Assembly: GCF_029892685.1 (NCBI RefSeq)
Contig: NZ_JARXVD010000027.1
Coordinates: 1 to 64,000, forward strand
Length of the DNA: 64,000 nt
Direction of reading: 5' to 3'
Source: Mycobacterium sp. OTB74
Lineage (GTDB): Bacteria > Actinomycetota > Actinomycetes > Mycobacteriales > Mycobacteriaceae
Shown here: one piece after another, positions 11,445 through 18,213 of the stretch
Layout: every line of letters starts with the position of its first letter
Numbering within the stretch: position 1 is the first letter of the stretch
Program-made: the position numbers and the translations under genes
The notes under the pieces: generated by a model
Databases searched by the model: none
The model's input: only the letters and a program-made list of their open reading frames with translations
What the model was told of the DNA's origin: nothing

Positions 11445-11639
11445 CTAACCCATCGTCCCTGGAGGTGGGCCAGCCTGCACTTCTTCGTGCCCCTTCTCGC
11501 TGATCAGCACCGTCACCACGTGGTGGCAGTACCGCAGCACCCAGTAGTTGCGCCCCTGCCGGTGAGAGACGACGCGGTGCCTCTGGCACACCGGACAATA
11601 CCTGGTCACAGGGGGTGCGGGTGCTGCGGGAGTGCTCAC
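11445..11639 (-). CDS. small zinc-finger-like protein of unknown function
   Basis: A 64-residue protein starting with GTG, preceded by AGGAG at good spacing. It contains RYCPVCQRHRVVSHR and then RYCHHVVTVLI, a Cys-x-x-Cys ... Cys-His-His pattern likely to bind zinc. It converges on the integrase gene. Small zinc-ribbon proteins are common in actinobacterial phages and satellites. No function is assigned. Confidence 0.6.
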   Translation of the reverse strand: MSTPAAPAPPVTRYCPVCQRHRVVSHRQGRNYWVLRYCHHVVTVLISEKGHEEVQAGPPPGTMG

Positions 11640-12084
11640 GGGGTGCTCCTACCTATGTCACATCGCAATGAGGCCATCGCAAGGTGGATTCTGTTGCAAA
11701 TTTACAAACCGGTCAATTTTTGTGAAGAAGCCGTTACGAGGCATTTGCGCTGCTGGCCCAGCCGCACCTGGCCGTGCGATCTATATGCGATCTTCTGCAG
11801 CACTTGCCAGCACTCACCCAGCACGTCAGGCCCGGTCGGCAGGCTGCTCGCAGGCCCCGCCAGTGCCGGTCGCCAGCCAGTCCGCCAGGGCCCCCCGCCG
11901 AGAGGCCCGTTCCCGGCCGCCAGGTGCCACGCTGGGCCACAGTCACTCTCGGGCATGAACTCCGCGCCAGGGGAGAAGAAGCCCTAAGCGTTCCGTCGAA
12001 GTGTGCTGCCTTGTCCGTGGCCGAATGTAATTTCTAGCGGGCTAGGGATTGCCACCCGAGCAGAACTAAACAAAGGAATGAATC
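11640..12084. other. 445-bp gap within the element, one doubtful minus-strand frame
   Basis: No convincing gene. The best candidate is a minus-strand frame at 11702-11956 (84 codons, starting MPESDCGPAWHLAAGNG) with roughly three-quarters G or C at third positions but no clear ribosome-binding site and no recognisable domain. The stretch around 11690-11730 is AT-rich, and the right end holds the AAAGGA ribosome-binding site of the next gene. Confidence 0.3.
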
Positions 12085-12435
12085 ATGATGAAGCGCACTA
12101 TCATCGGCGCGGTGTCGGTGACGGCGATCCTCAGCCCGGTCACGGCACACGCCGATCCAAGTTCAGGCCAAGTCGATACATTCCTCAACGAATTGCAACA
12201 GCGCGGCGTCCAGTACTCGACAACCCACGCCATCGTCAACACTGGCGTTGACGCCTGCAACGCGTTGCGCGGCGGCAACAGTGTGCAGTCGGTGGTCAAC
12301 GCCATACACGAGGGCGGCGATTTCAGCCACCGCGACTCCGGTCTGGTCGTCGGCGCAGCAGTCGGGTCTTTCTGCCCAGATGAATGGCCGATCATCCAAG
12401 CATTCGTGCAACACGGCCAAGGCGGTGGCTCGTGA
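12085..12435 (+). CDS. secreted DUF732 domain protein (first of a pair)
   Basis: A 116-residue protein with a Sec signal peptide (MMKRTIIGAVSVTAILSPVTAHA, cleavage likely after AHA). The mature part is a DUF732 domain: DTFLNELQQRGVQYS, a conserved cysteine in GVDACNALRGG, and VGSFCPDEWPII with the second cysteine, which probably form a disulfide. DUF732 is a small, mostly mycobacterial exported family without an assigned function. AAAGGA lies upstream of the ATG. The stop overlaps the GTG of the next DUF732 gene. It appears to be host-type cargo in the mobile element. Confidence 0.8.
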   Translation: MMKRTIIGAVSVTAILSPVTAHADPSSGQVDTFLNELQQRGVQYSTTHAIVNTGVDACNALRGGNSVQSVVNAIHEGGDFSHRDSGLVVGAAVGSFCPDEWPIIQAFVQHGQGGGS

Positions 12436-12755
12436 ACTCCTGGGCCATGACCAAAGGGGCAATCGCTGCTGTCGCCGCCGCCAGTTTGTTACTCGCGGGA
12501 ACGGCCCGCGCCGACACGGACGACGTAGACGGCTACCTCTCCGTCCTAAACCATGAGGGCGTCGACACCAGTGCCCGCGCGGCAGTTGTTCACATGGGGC
12601 GTGAAGTGTGCGAGGGGTTCGACAACGGCCTCACCCTGAACCTGATCCTCCGTGCCATCACGACCGCAGGGGGCTACACCAACGACGAGGCCGAGTGGAT
12701 CGCCGCTGCATCTGTGACCAAACTATGCCCCAACCACAAGGGAGACGTTCACTAA
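12432..12755 (+). CDS. secreted DUF732 domain protein (second of a pair)
   Basis: A 107-residue exported protein: signal peptide MNSWAMTKGAIAAVAAASLL... ending at ARA, then the DUF732 domain (DVDGYLSVLNHEGVDTS, MGREVCEGFDNG, SVTKLCPNHKG), with both conserved cysteines. It is a diverged paralogue of the gene immediately before it and is translationally coupled to it by a GTGA overlap (12432-12435). An internal ATG (MTKGAIAA) is an alternative start. Function unknown. Confidence 0.75.
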   Translation: MNSWAMTKGAIAAVAAASLLLAGTARADTDDVDGYLSVLNHEGVDTSARAAVVHMGREVCEGFDNGLTLNLILRAITTAGGYTNDEAEWIAAASVTKLCPNHKGDVH

Positions 12756-12881
12756 ATCAGTGGCCGTCTCACTGCAGGCAGGAGGGCGAAGTGTGCTGCG
12801 CCTGTGGGAGATTCGGGCTGATCGCGGTTAAAAGGCTCCACGGGTGTGCGTGACGACGAGCCGAAGTGAAAAGGAGGAACG

Positions 12882-12971
12882 GTGAAGGTACATGCTCGAG
12901 ATCGGCAGTGTCCCATAATGGCTAGGATTCGTTCCTCTCACGCAGCCAACCCAGCCGACTGTCAGGAATAG
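12882..12971 (+). CDS. possible 29-residue leader peptide
   Basis: A short frame, MKVHARDRQCPIMARIR..., begins at a GTG six bases after a near-perfect AAGGAGG and ends three bases before the GTG of the secreted protein that follows. The very strong ribosome-binding site argues that it is translated, perhaps as a leader coupled to the next gene. It has no recognisable domain. Confidence 0.35.
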   Translation: MKVHARDRQCPIMARIRSSHAANPADCQE

Positions 12972-12974
12972 GCC

Positions 12975-13454
12975 GTGAAGAAACTAATTGCGACCACGCT
13001 CGCCGGCACGGGCCTCATTGTGGGCACCGGGGTTGTGGATGACCTATTCTTTGCGCCTCAAGCCCACGCCCAATGGTGCAACGACGGCACCTTTGACCAT
13101 AGCGGGGACTGTATCGCGCACGAGGGCGAACTTGGCGGCCCAATCATGAAGCCTTGCGGGCTGATTCAACTGGCCATGCATGATCCGTGCTGGGGCGGCC
13201 TGGGCGACCCGCCTGCTCCGCTCTTCTTCACGGGACAGCTACTGTCTCAGGACAGCAGTGCGCAGCTATCCAATGTGGCCCACAGACAAATCGTAGTCTC
13301 ATGCCCTGCCGACCTTGAGAGGCTCGTCGACCAAACAGAACGCTGCACGTTCGACGATCAAGGCCGGGGATGGTGGCTCGATGCCTCAGTGGTACCTGCT
13401 GGCCCCGGTATCGTTACAACCCACTACCAAGTACAACCAGGATGGACCCCTTAA
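12975..13454 (+). CDS. secreted protein of unknown function
   Basis: A 159-residue protein with a clear Sec signal peptide: MKKLIATTLAGTGLIVGTG... with likely cleavage at AHA-QW near residue 33. The mature part has six cysteines (WCNDGTF, GDCIAHE, KPCGLIQ, DPCWGGLG, VSCPADL, ERCTFDD), consistent with disulfides in an exported protein. The N-terminal cysteine and glycine pattern resembles other small mycobacterial secreted proteins, but I do not recognise the family. With the DUF732 pair it makes three consecutive genes for exported proteins in the element. Confidence 0.65.
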   Translation: MKKLIATTLAGTGLIVGTGVVDDLFFAPQAHAQWCNDGTFDHSGDCIAHEGELGGPIMKPCGLIQLAMHDPCWGGLGDPPAPLFFTGQLLSQDSSAQLSNVAHRQIVVSCPADLERLVDQTERCTFDDQGRGWWLDASVVPAGPGIVTTHYQVQPGWTP

Positions 13455-13969
13455 CAGGGTGACACAGGCAGGCGCTGCGTTCGTCCAGTAGGCCCGGCCT
13501 GAAGCAAGATTGCTCCGCCCGAGCTTGCGCGAACTGCGTTCATGCTGCGTGACGCGCTTTTTGTCGCGTTTTGCGCAATTTGCGCGCCTTGTTTGCTGCG
13601 TGACGCGTCAGGTTTGCTGGCTTCTGCGTGTTGCATCACGCGCCTCCGTTCCTTCATTTTGGGTAGATAGATCGCGACACCGCGAACGTGTCGGCCCCGT
13701 CGTGGCAAAAAAACGACCGTCGCATCACCGCTCTGAGCTGCGGGGATGCGCTTTCTGTTGCTGCTCCGCGAACGTGCTTCGTTGAGTGACACGACTGAAC
13801 GCGTGCCGCGACTGTAGTTGCAGTTCGCGCACGCGCCGCGCACGTTTGCGCGAACGTTTGCTAGGTCGGGTCGCTTCGATACTGGGATGACGTGATCGGC
13901 GGTCGTTGACAGGCCGGTGCTGCCGGGGAGTCTGAGCCAGCAGTAGGGCTCTTCGCGTGACGTGGACGC
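13451..13969 (-). pseudogene. HNH endonuclease, C-terminal fragment (split gene)
   Basis: The minus-strand frame contains the body of a phage-type HNH nuclease: REEPYCWLRLPGSTGLSTT, then ADHVIPVSKRPDLA and RGACANCNYSRGT, giving the HNH metal residues and cysteine pairs. Immediately upstream (13970-13972) is a stop codon, and no start lies between it and the domain, so the N-terminal ~20 residues are missing. A matching N-terminal part is found on the same strand at 14674-14805, beyond an intervening gene. The C-terminal tail after the HNH core is arginine- and serine-rich and may itself be shifted in frame. Confidence 0.6.
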
Positions 13970-14030
13970 TCAGTGCACCCATTTGGGGGAAGCCCGTTTC
14001 GACCACCGGTGGTCGTAATATCCTCGGCGG

Positions 14031-14666
14031 ATGAACCGCGAGAAAATTCACGTCGGTATCGCGGAGGAGCGTCGCAGCATTGCGGATCTGATCGACAGCC
14101 TGGATGACTCGCAGCTGGCCACCGAGAGCTTGTGCACGGGTTGGGATGTGAAAACCGTGGCAGCCCATCTGATTCTCGCTTTGGAAGAAGGGGTTTTCCC
14201 GGCTGCCATCTTGACCTTGCGACGTCGCAACGCGGCTCGGGCGTTCGACGAGTTGGCCCGTCGGAGGGCGCAGTCGCCCGCCACAGAAATCGCGGCAAGT
14301 CTTCGCAACCTTGCGGATCACCAATACTGGCGGCCTCCGCCGAAAATACCGGCAAGGCTGGCTGAAATCCTCTGCCATAGTGGCGACATCAAGATCCCGC
14401 TCGGAGTGCCCTTCGAACCCGATCCGCAATTGACAATGATCGCGCTGGAGATGTTAACCGGACCGTTCCCCTTCGGCTTCGTGCCGCTTGGACGGCTACG
14501 CGGTCTTGGTTGGCAAGCGAACGACATCGACCGAAGATGGGGCAAAGGACCGGAAATCCGTGGGCGGACCGCTGATCTGCTGATGGCGGCGGTTGGCCGC
14601 ACCGCCACGCTAGATGCGCTCGACGGGCCCGGATTGCCATTGTTGCGCCAGCGAATATCTGGCTAG
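14031..14666 (+). CDS. maleylpyruvate isomerase family mycothiol-dependent enzyme (DinB fold)
   Basis: A 211-residue protein of the TIGR03083 / MDMPI_N group. It opens with ERRSIADLIDSLDDSQL and ESLCTGWDVKTVAAHLI, the four-helix DinB-like fold with the first metal histidine in AAHL; further metal ligands are expected near NLADHQYW and LCHSGDIKIPLG (the characteristic histidine). Members use mycothiol in isomerisation or detoxification reactions, but most are unassigned. It stands alone on the plus strand, inserted between two halves of an HNH gene on the minus strand, so it is probably a late acquisition. Confidence 0.75.
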   Translation: MNREKIHVGIAEERRSIADLIDSLDDSQLATESLCTGWDVKTVAAHLILALEEGVFPAAILTLRRRNAARAFDELARRRAQSPATEIAASLRNLADHQYWRPPPKIPARLAEILCHSGDIKIPLGVPFEPDPQLTMIALEMLTGPFPFGFVPLGRLRGLGWQANDIDRRWGKGPEIRGRTADLLMAAVGRTATLDALDGPGLPLLRQRISG

Positions 14667-14673
14667 TCAGACT

Positions 14674-14805
14674 TACCTTAAATCAGCCACATTGTTGCCC
14701 ACGTGGTAGCACGCGTGCACGCAGCCAGCACAGGGGTTCTTCACGGATGACGCGTGCACGCAGCTCGCGCCATTGCCGGGTGGAGCCGTTGCGTGCTGGT
14801 GTCAC
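14674..14805 (-). pseudogene. HNH endonuclease, N-terminal fragment (split gene)
   Basis: A 43-codon minus-strand frame from GTG: VTPARNGSTRQWRELRARV, then IREEPLCWLR, the usual beginning of phage HNH nucleases. Right after CWLR it loses similarity and ends at a TAA. The continuation (REEPYCWLRLPG...) is found at 13969 and below, on the other side of the maleylpyruvate-isomerase-like gene. A 14-bp direct repeat, CTGCGTGCACGCGT, occurs twice within the fragment, the second copy marking where homology ends. It follows the zinc-ribbon gene on the same strand by 19 bp, its original operon position. Confidence 0.55.
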
Positions 14806-14824
14806 GGTGCACCGACGGTCATCG

Positions 14825-15124
14825 TTATCGGACACGCAGAATCGTGCCGACATGCCCGCTGTAGCGAATTGGCCCAGCGTGGCGCTCGTGCAACGCCGTG
14901 TTCACCGGCAGGTACGAGTCACATGCTGGGCAGCGAGTTGTGTCGGCAGTGATGCGTTCGCCGCAGAAGCGACAGCATGAAACGTTGAGCGCTTTGTCGA
15001 GCTGTGCGACGTATGCCGCCGCTGTGGCGCGGAGTTGCAGCCGTTCGGTTTCTTGACGCTGCGCGGCGGCGTGCTGAATGTTGCGTGCGCACTGGCCGGG
15101 GCTTAAGACCATGAGACTGTTCAT
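14825..15124 (-). CDS. small zinc-ribbon protein
   Basis: A 99-residue protein with a helical N-terminal half (IQHAAAQRQETERLQLRA...) and a C-terminal zinc ribbon, CCRFCGERITADTTRCPACD, with two Cys-x-x-Cys pairs 13 residues apart. The start overlaps the stop of the upstream gene (ATGA, 15121-15124). No family is recognised. Its position in the leftward operon next to an HNH gene is typical of phage early regions. Confidence 0.65.
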   Translation of the reverse strand: MNSLMVLSPGQCARNIQHAAAQRQETERLQLRATAAAYVAQLDKALNVSCCRFCGERITADTTRCPACDSYLPVNTALHERHAGPIRYSGHVGTILRVR

Positions 15125-15570
15125 GACTGTTCTCCTTGTCGGATCGGGTGGTAGACGCCGTAGTCGCCGCGGTTGGTGGCGTCTTTGAGTTCGTCGAACG
15201 TGCGTCCTGTCGATTCCATTTTGTTCTGATGGTCAGCGGTCGCCATCATCGCGAAAGCTGAGACGCCGTCGGCGATCTCGCCGGATTCGCGCAGTCGACG
15301 GTCGCGTGCGTCGATCGCGGTGATGCGGCGACGCAGTGCGTTCGTCTGCTGCGACATTTCGGCGTGTGACCGCTGTTGGCGTTCGCGTTGTGCAGCGTCG
15401 TCGGCGAGCCGTTCGGTGTGCCATCGGCGCGCCACTGCTCGGGTAACGCAGCGTATGCCGCAGTCGTCGACCTCGACGTCGGTGCTGAGCTGTGCCGCTA
15501 ACTGATCGGCGTTGGTGCCGTGCTCGAAGGCGAGTAGTAGCAGCGGAATTGGGTGTTCTTGTGGCTCCAT
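15121..15570 (-). CDS. hypothetical element protein, charged, probably coiled-coil
   Basis: A 149-residue protein starting MEPQEHPIPLLLLAFEHG at an ATG with AAAGGAG eight bases upstream. The middle is rich in Arg, Gln and Glu (DDAAQRERQQRSHAEMSQQ) and probably helical; the C-terminal part ends RTFDELKDATNRGDYG. The same frame is open to a GTG at 15720 that also has an AAAGGA site, giving a 199-residue version, so the start is uncertain. It is coupled to the zinc-ribbon gene downstream. No domain recognised. Confidence 0.6.
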   Translation of the reverse strand: MEPQEHPIPLLLLAFEHGTNADQLAAQLSTDVEVDDCGIRCVTRAVARRWHTERLADDAAQRERQQRSHAEMSQQTNALRRRITAIDARDRRLRESGEIADGVSAFAMMATADHQNKMESTGRTFDELKDATNRGDYGVYHPIRQGEQS

Positions 15571-15735
15571 GATTCGGCTCCTTTGATTGTTTTTATTGTT
15601 CGACATTTTGTTGGTGAGTGCCGCGAATTTCTCGCGGGGAGTAGGGATTTGAGGGATCGGTGAGTGCGCGCGGGCGGGGGTTCCGTTCGCGCGATTGGCG
15701 AGCACGAAAATCCGTTTCACGTTGGGGTTCCTTTC

Positions 15736-15795
15736 TTACTTCTGGTGTGGCTCGAGCTGATCGGTGTCGCCGACGTTCGATGCGTTGAGCCTCAT
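15736..15795 (-). CDS. possible 19-residue coupled ORF
   Basis: MRLNASNVGDTDQLEPHQK begins at an ATG overlapping the stop of the preceding basic-protein gene (ATGA), with GGAG just upstream. It may be a tiny coupled gene or a spacer that keeps ribosomes on the message. Too short to assign. Confidence 0.25.
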   Translation of the reverse strand: MRLNASNVGDTDQLEPHQK

Positions 15796-15935
15796 GGGCG
15801 GCTCCAGTTCCGTAGCGCTGCGGGCGTCCGGGCCGTGCGTGCGCGGTTCTCCAGCCAGACAGCGGCGCGGTGCCGCTGCGCCTTCTGTCGGGCCTTGCGG
15901 CGATGCGTGGGCCAATGCACGGGGTGCTGCTTCAT
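15792..15935 (-). CDS. very basic 47-residue element protein
   Basis: MKQHPVHWPTHRRKARQKA... starts at an ATG overlapping the stop of the upstream gene (15932-15935), with GAGGAG nine bases before it. Roughly a third of the residues are Arg, Lys or His, suggesting nucleic-acid binding. It belongs to the leftward chain of coupled small genes. No family recognised. Confidence 0.45.
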   Translation of the reverse strand: MKQHPVHWPTHRRKARQKAQRHRAAVWLENRARTARTPAALRNWSRP

Positions 15936-16213
15936 GTTTGTGTCTCCTCGAGGCCGTAGGGTCCGCCCGGCTTGCGCGGGCATTCATGCACTGCGTTGCT
16001 CGCGGTAGTCCAGTGCCGGCGGTCGCAGACAGGGCGCACGACCTGCACGAGGCGTCGGCCATCGGCGAGCTGGCGGGTAGTGACGTACCCGGCCAAGCAA
16101 TGACGCCAGCGGCGGAACGTAGGCTGCCCTGTTTTACAGATGCCTGGACAAGAAAGGGCTTGCAGTTTTGGGAGCGGGCTTATCTGTCTCTCGGACTCGT
16201 CTCGTGGTTTCAT
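15932..16213 (-). CDS. hypothetical element protein with cysteine/histidine pairs
   Basis: A 93-residue protein with a GGGGGTG ribosome-binding site ahead of its ATG. The segment RRWRHCLAGYVTTRQLADG and then PVCDRRHWTTASNAVHEC suggests a small metal-binding or nucleic-acid-binding fold. It follows the RepA-like gene by 79 bases, a gap that contains a cluster of GTGAGAC repeats. Its stop overlaps the next start. Confidence 0.5.
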   Translation of the reverse strand: MKPRDESERQISPLPKLQALSCPGICKTGQPTFRRWRHCLAGYVTTRQLADGRRLVQVVRPVCDRRHWTTASNAVHECPRKPGGPYGLEETQT

Positions 16214-16288
16214 GTCTCACCCCCTAAAGGAGGGGGGTGAGATGAGACTGATCCACCGTGAGTGAGACCAGTGAGACTGTGTGAGACC
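16214..16288. repeat. cluster of GTGAGAC repeats and a G-rich hairpin
   Basis: The gap downstream of the RepA-like gene carries GTGAGAC at 16262-16268, 16271-16277 and 16281-16287, a variant ATGAGAC at 16242-16248, and the inverted form GTCTCAC at 16214-16220. CTCACCCCC (16216-16224) can pair with GGGGGTGAG (16233-16241) as a hairpin. The close, roughly 9-10 bp spacing places copies on one face of the helix. This suggests an iteron-like origin or a repressor operator array. Confidence 0.45.
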
Positions 16289-16292
16289 AACA

Positions 16293-17366
16293 TCAGTCCC
16301 CCGGCTCTTCCCAGAACGGTCTCTTAGCGGTGCCGTTATTGACCAACCGACCTTGTTTTTGCAGGTCAGACAGGGCACGGTAGAACGTCGACTTCGGCAT
16401 TCCAGACACCTCAAGCAGTTGCGTCGTGTATGCCCCAATACCCTTGAAGGTGAGACGAAACTGAGACAACAGGCGGTCTGAACGGCCCGAGTCAGTCTCA
16501 CCGGTTGAGACTGCAATAACGCCGCTGTGGCTGCCCTCGACAGGGCTGAACTTCAGCTCGTGTTCGTCGAGCTCAGGGCCGTCTTTTCGTTTCTCCCGGT
16601 TCAGGATCACCGTCGGAGACTTTCCGTCACGGGTTACCGAGTACACGGTGTCGACGCCGCCCTCGAATGCGGATGACCCGCGCAGGGTGTGCCCGTCCTT
16701 GCCGGTGTGGTGAACGCCGGTGATGACGCCTCGGCGGTCAGGTGTCGAGTCGAGCAGCTTGTACAGGTTGTCGATGACAATGCCGCTGTCTTTCGCTGAG
16801 TTCTCATCGAGGCCGACCATGCAGCGCGCCAGGGTGTCGAGGATGACGAAGCCGTAGCCGCGCCAGTCGATGAGGGATCGCAAGTTGTTGACCTGCACGC
16901 TGTTCCCCAGGTTCACGGGGAACGGCAGGAAGTCGAGTTGGCCGTCGATGATGCTGGTCTTCCAGCCGCTTTCCCAGGCGTCGATACGGTTTTTGAAGCC
17001 GAACGCCCCTTCACCGGCGACGTACAGGGCACGACACTGGGTGGTGTCTCGTCCCTGCCAGCGGCGTCCGGTGGCCACCGAGGCTGCCCAGTCGATAGCG
17101 ATGAACGTTTTCAGGGTGCCGCGATGCCCGTACAGCAGGGTGCAGGTGCCCTGGTCGAGCACGTTGCCGATCAGCGGTGCCGGGTCGGGAAGCTTACGCA
17201 GCTTGGAGCGGGTGTAGATGCGGCTTGCGTACAGCGGCGGCTCTTTCGGTTCTGGTGGTCCGGAGTCGTTGGGGTGTTGACCGTTGCTGCTGGCCTTTTC
17301 GCGGCGCTGGTCTTCTGCGATCAGCTCGAGTAGTTCGTCTGTGCGATCGATGTCGTCGTCGCTCAT
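16293..17366 (-). CDS. RepA-like AAA ATPase (RecA-fold replicative helicase family)
   Basis: A 357-residue protein with a RecA/KaiC-type ATPase domain: Walker A is LLYGHRGTLKTFIAIDWA (Gly-x-x-Gly-Thr-Leu-Lys-Thr), Walker B is GFVILDTLARC, and the downstream GVITGVHHTGKDG carries the sensor region. Such proteins drive plasmid or phage DNA replication. The C-terminal ~80 residues (TYTTQLLEVSGM... STFYRALSDLQKQGRLV) look like a winged helix. The ATG at 17366 overlaps the upstream stop by four bases. It suggests that the element can replicate after excision. Confidence 0.72.
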   Translation of the reverse strand: MSDDDIDRTDELLELIAEDQRREKASSNGQHPNDSGPPEPKEPPLYASRIYTRSKLRKLPDPAPLIGNVLDQGTCTLLYGHRGTLKTFIAIDWAASVATGRRWQGRDTTQCRALYVAGEGAFGFKNRIDAWESGWKTSIIDGQLDFLPFPVNLGNSVQVNNLRSLIDWRGYGFVILDTLARCMVGLDENSAKDSGIVIDNLYKLLDSTPDRRGVITGVHHTGKDGHTLRGSSAFEGGVDTVYSVTRDGKSPTVILNREKRKDGPELDEHELKFSPVEGSHSGVIAVSTGETDSGRSDRLLSQFRLTFKGIGAYTTQLLEVSGMPKSTFYRALSDLQKQGRLVNNGTAKRPFWEEPGD

Positions 17367-17752
17367 GCCGCCACCCACCATCGTTCGGCGAGTTCAGCGA
17401 CGAGACGCCGGTCAGCGTCGCCGCGCCGCCACAGTGCTTGCATCGCTGCGATGTTCGGTGCCGGAAGCAAGCCGCAGTGCCGCAGATGAAGCGCGGCGTC
17501 GCGGTAAGCGTCAACCTCGCGATCGGTGAGCTGCGGCTCGGCGCATCTGCACGGCCAGGGGTCGCGGCAGCCACAGTCGAGCGGCGCTAGCCGGCAGCTT
17601 GCGGAGCGGCGGCGGTTCAGATCGGCGATGACGTCGCCGCCGGTTCTAGACTTGTAGTTGCCGGTGTTTAGATGGCTGCCGGTGGTGTCGGTGCGGTTGG
17701 CGGCTTCAGCGGTGGGGTCGCCGCCCCCACTGGGGTTGTTCTCGATAGTCAT
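17363..17752 (-). CDS. hypothetical cysteine-rich element protein
   Basis: A 129-residue protein. The N-terminal third is disordered (Asn, Gly, Thr); the middle has CRLAPLDCGCRDPWPCRC, a dense cysteine cluster likely to bind zinc, and the C-terminal part (VDAYRDAALHLRHCGLLPA...) is helical. It precedes and overlaps the RepA-like ATPase gene and may serve as its replication partner; this is inferred from position only. Confidence 0.55.
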   Translation of the reverse strand: MTIENNPSGGGDPTAEAANRTDTTGSHLNTGNYKSRTGGDVIADLNRRRSASCRLAPLDCGCRDPWPCRCAEPQLTDREVDAYRDAALHLRHCGLLPAPNIAAMQALWRRGDADRRLVAELAERWWVAA

Positions 17753-17758
17753 TGCGCA

Positions 17759-17860
17759 TCACGCCGTCGCTTGACTGGCGTTGTACTGCTCATCCAGCCA
17801 CGCCTGAACCACATGGCGAGCATCGCAAAAAGAGCTGACGGGCCTTCTGCTTCTCATCAT
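17759..17860 (-). CDS. possible 33-residue coupled ORF between xis and the replication genes
   Basis: MMRSRRPVSSFCDARHVV... starts at an ATG overlapping the stop of the excisionase-like gene and ends six bases before the next gene. Codon choice in VVQAWLDEQYNASQATA is element-like. It is translationally coupled on both sides and so probably translated, but no domain can be named. Confidence 0.4.
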   Translation of the reverse strand: MMRSRRPVSSFCDARHVVQAWLDEQYNASQATA

Positions 17861-18078
17861 CGGGCTGCACCGCCAAACGGGACCATCATGGCGTCGACAT
17901 CGTTGAGATCAACGCGCACAAGACGTGTACCGCTGCGGTAGGCAGTCAGCTCGCCGTCTGTGATCTTCTGACGGATGGTGCGGACCGTGACGCCGAGGTA
18001 TTCGGCAGCCTGCTGTTGAGTGACGTATCGGCGGCGCGGAAGTTCAGCGCCGATCATGTCGCGGAATTTGGTCGCCAT
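17857..18078 (-). CDS. xis: excisionase-type helix-turn-helix protein
   Basis: A 73-residue protein made of one MerR/AlpA-like winged helix: RRRYVTQQQAAEYLGVTVRT as helix-turn-helix, IRQKITDGELTAYRSG as wing. Proteins of this size and fold act as recombination directionality factors or small regulators in actinobacterial integrative elements. AAAGG precedes the ATG. A 7-bp inverted repeat lies just upstream (18093-18112) and may be its own operator. Confidence 0.75.
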   Translation of the reverse strand: MATKFRDMIGAELPRRRYVTQQQAAEYLGVTVRTIRQKITDGELTAYRSGTRLVRVDLNDVDAMMVPFGGAAR

Positions 18079-18092
18079 CGTGGGGCCTTTCG

Positions 18093-18112
18093 GGCATCAC
18101 AAACTTGATGCC
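18093..18112. promoter_or_regulatory. inverted repeat upstream of the excisionase-like gene
   Basis: GGCATCA (18093-18099) and TGATGCC (18106-18112) form perfect 7-bp arms around a 6-base spacer, immediately ahead of the xis leader. It may be an operator for autoregulation, or a small hairpin after the upstream gene. Confidence 0.4.
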
Positions 18113-18213
18113 TCCATGCCCCGGGCTAGTCCTGGGTGGTGCTCTAGACGTGAACGTTACGCCATACAGCGCAATGCTGCATGCACGAGAAGTAGGTGGT
18201 GCCGTGTCGGAAG

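Noticed and set aside
11702..11956. Minus-strand 84-codon frame inside the element as a firm gene
   Set aside because: Third-position bias is suggestive, but there is no ribosome-binding site, no domain and high Gly/Pro content; kept only as a remark in the gap entry.
13725..14429. Minus-strand frame of 234 codons across the MDMPI-family gene
   Set aside because: It is Arg/Pro-rich, has no ribosome-binding site and runs opposite a recognisable gene; the HNH body is in a different frame.
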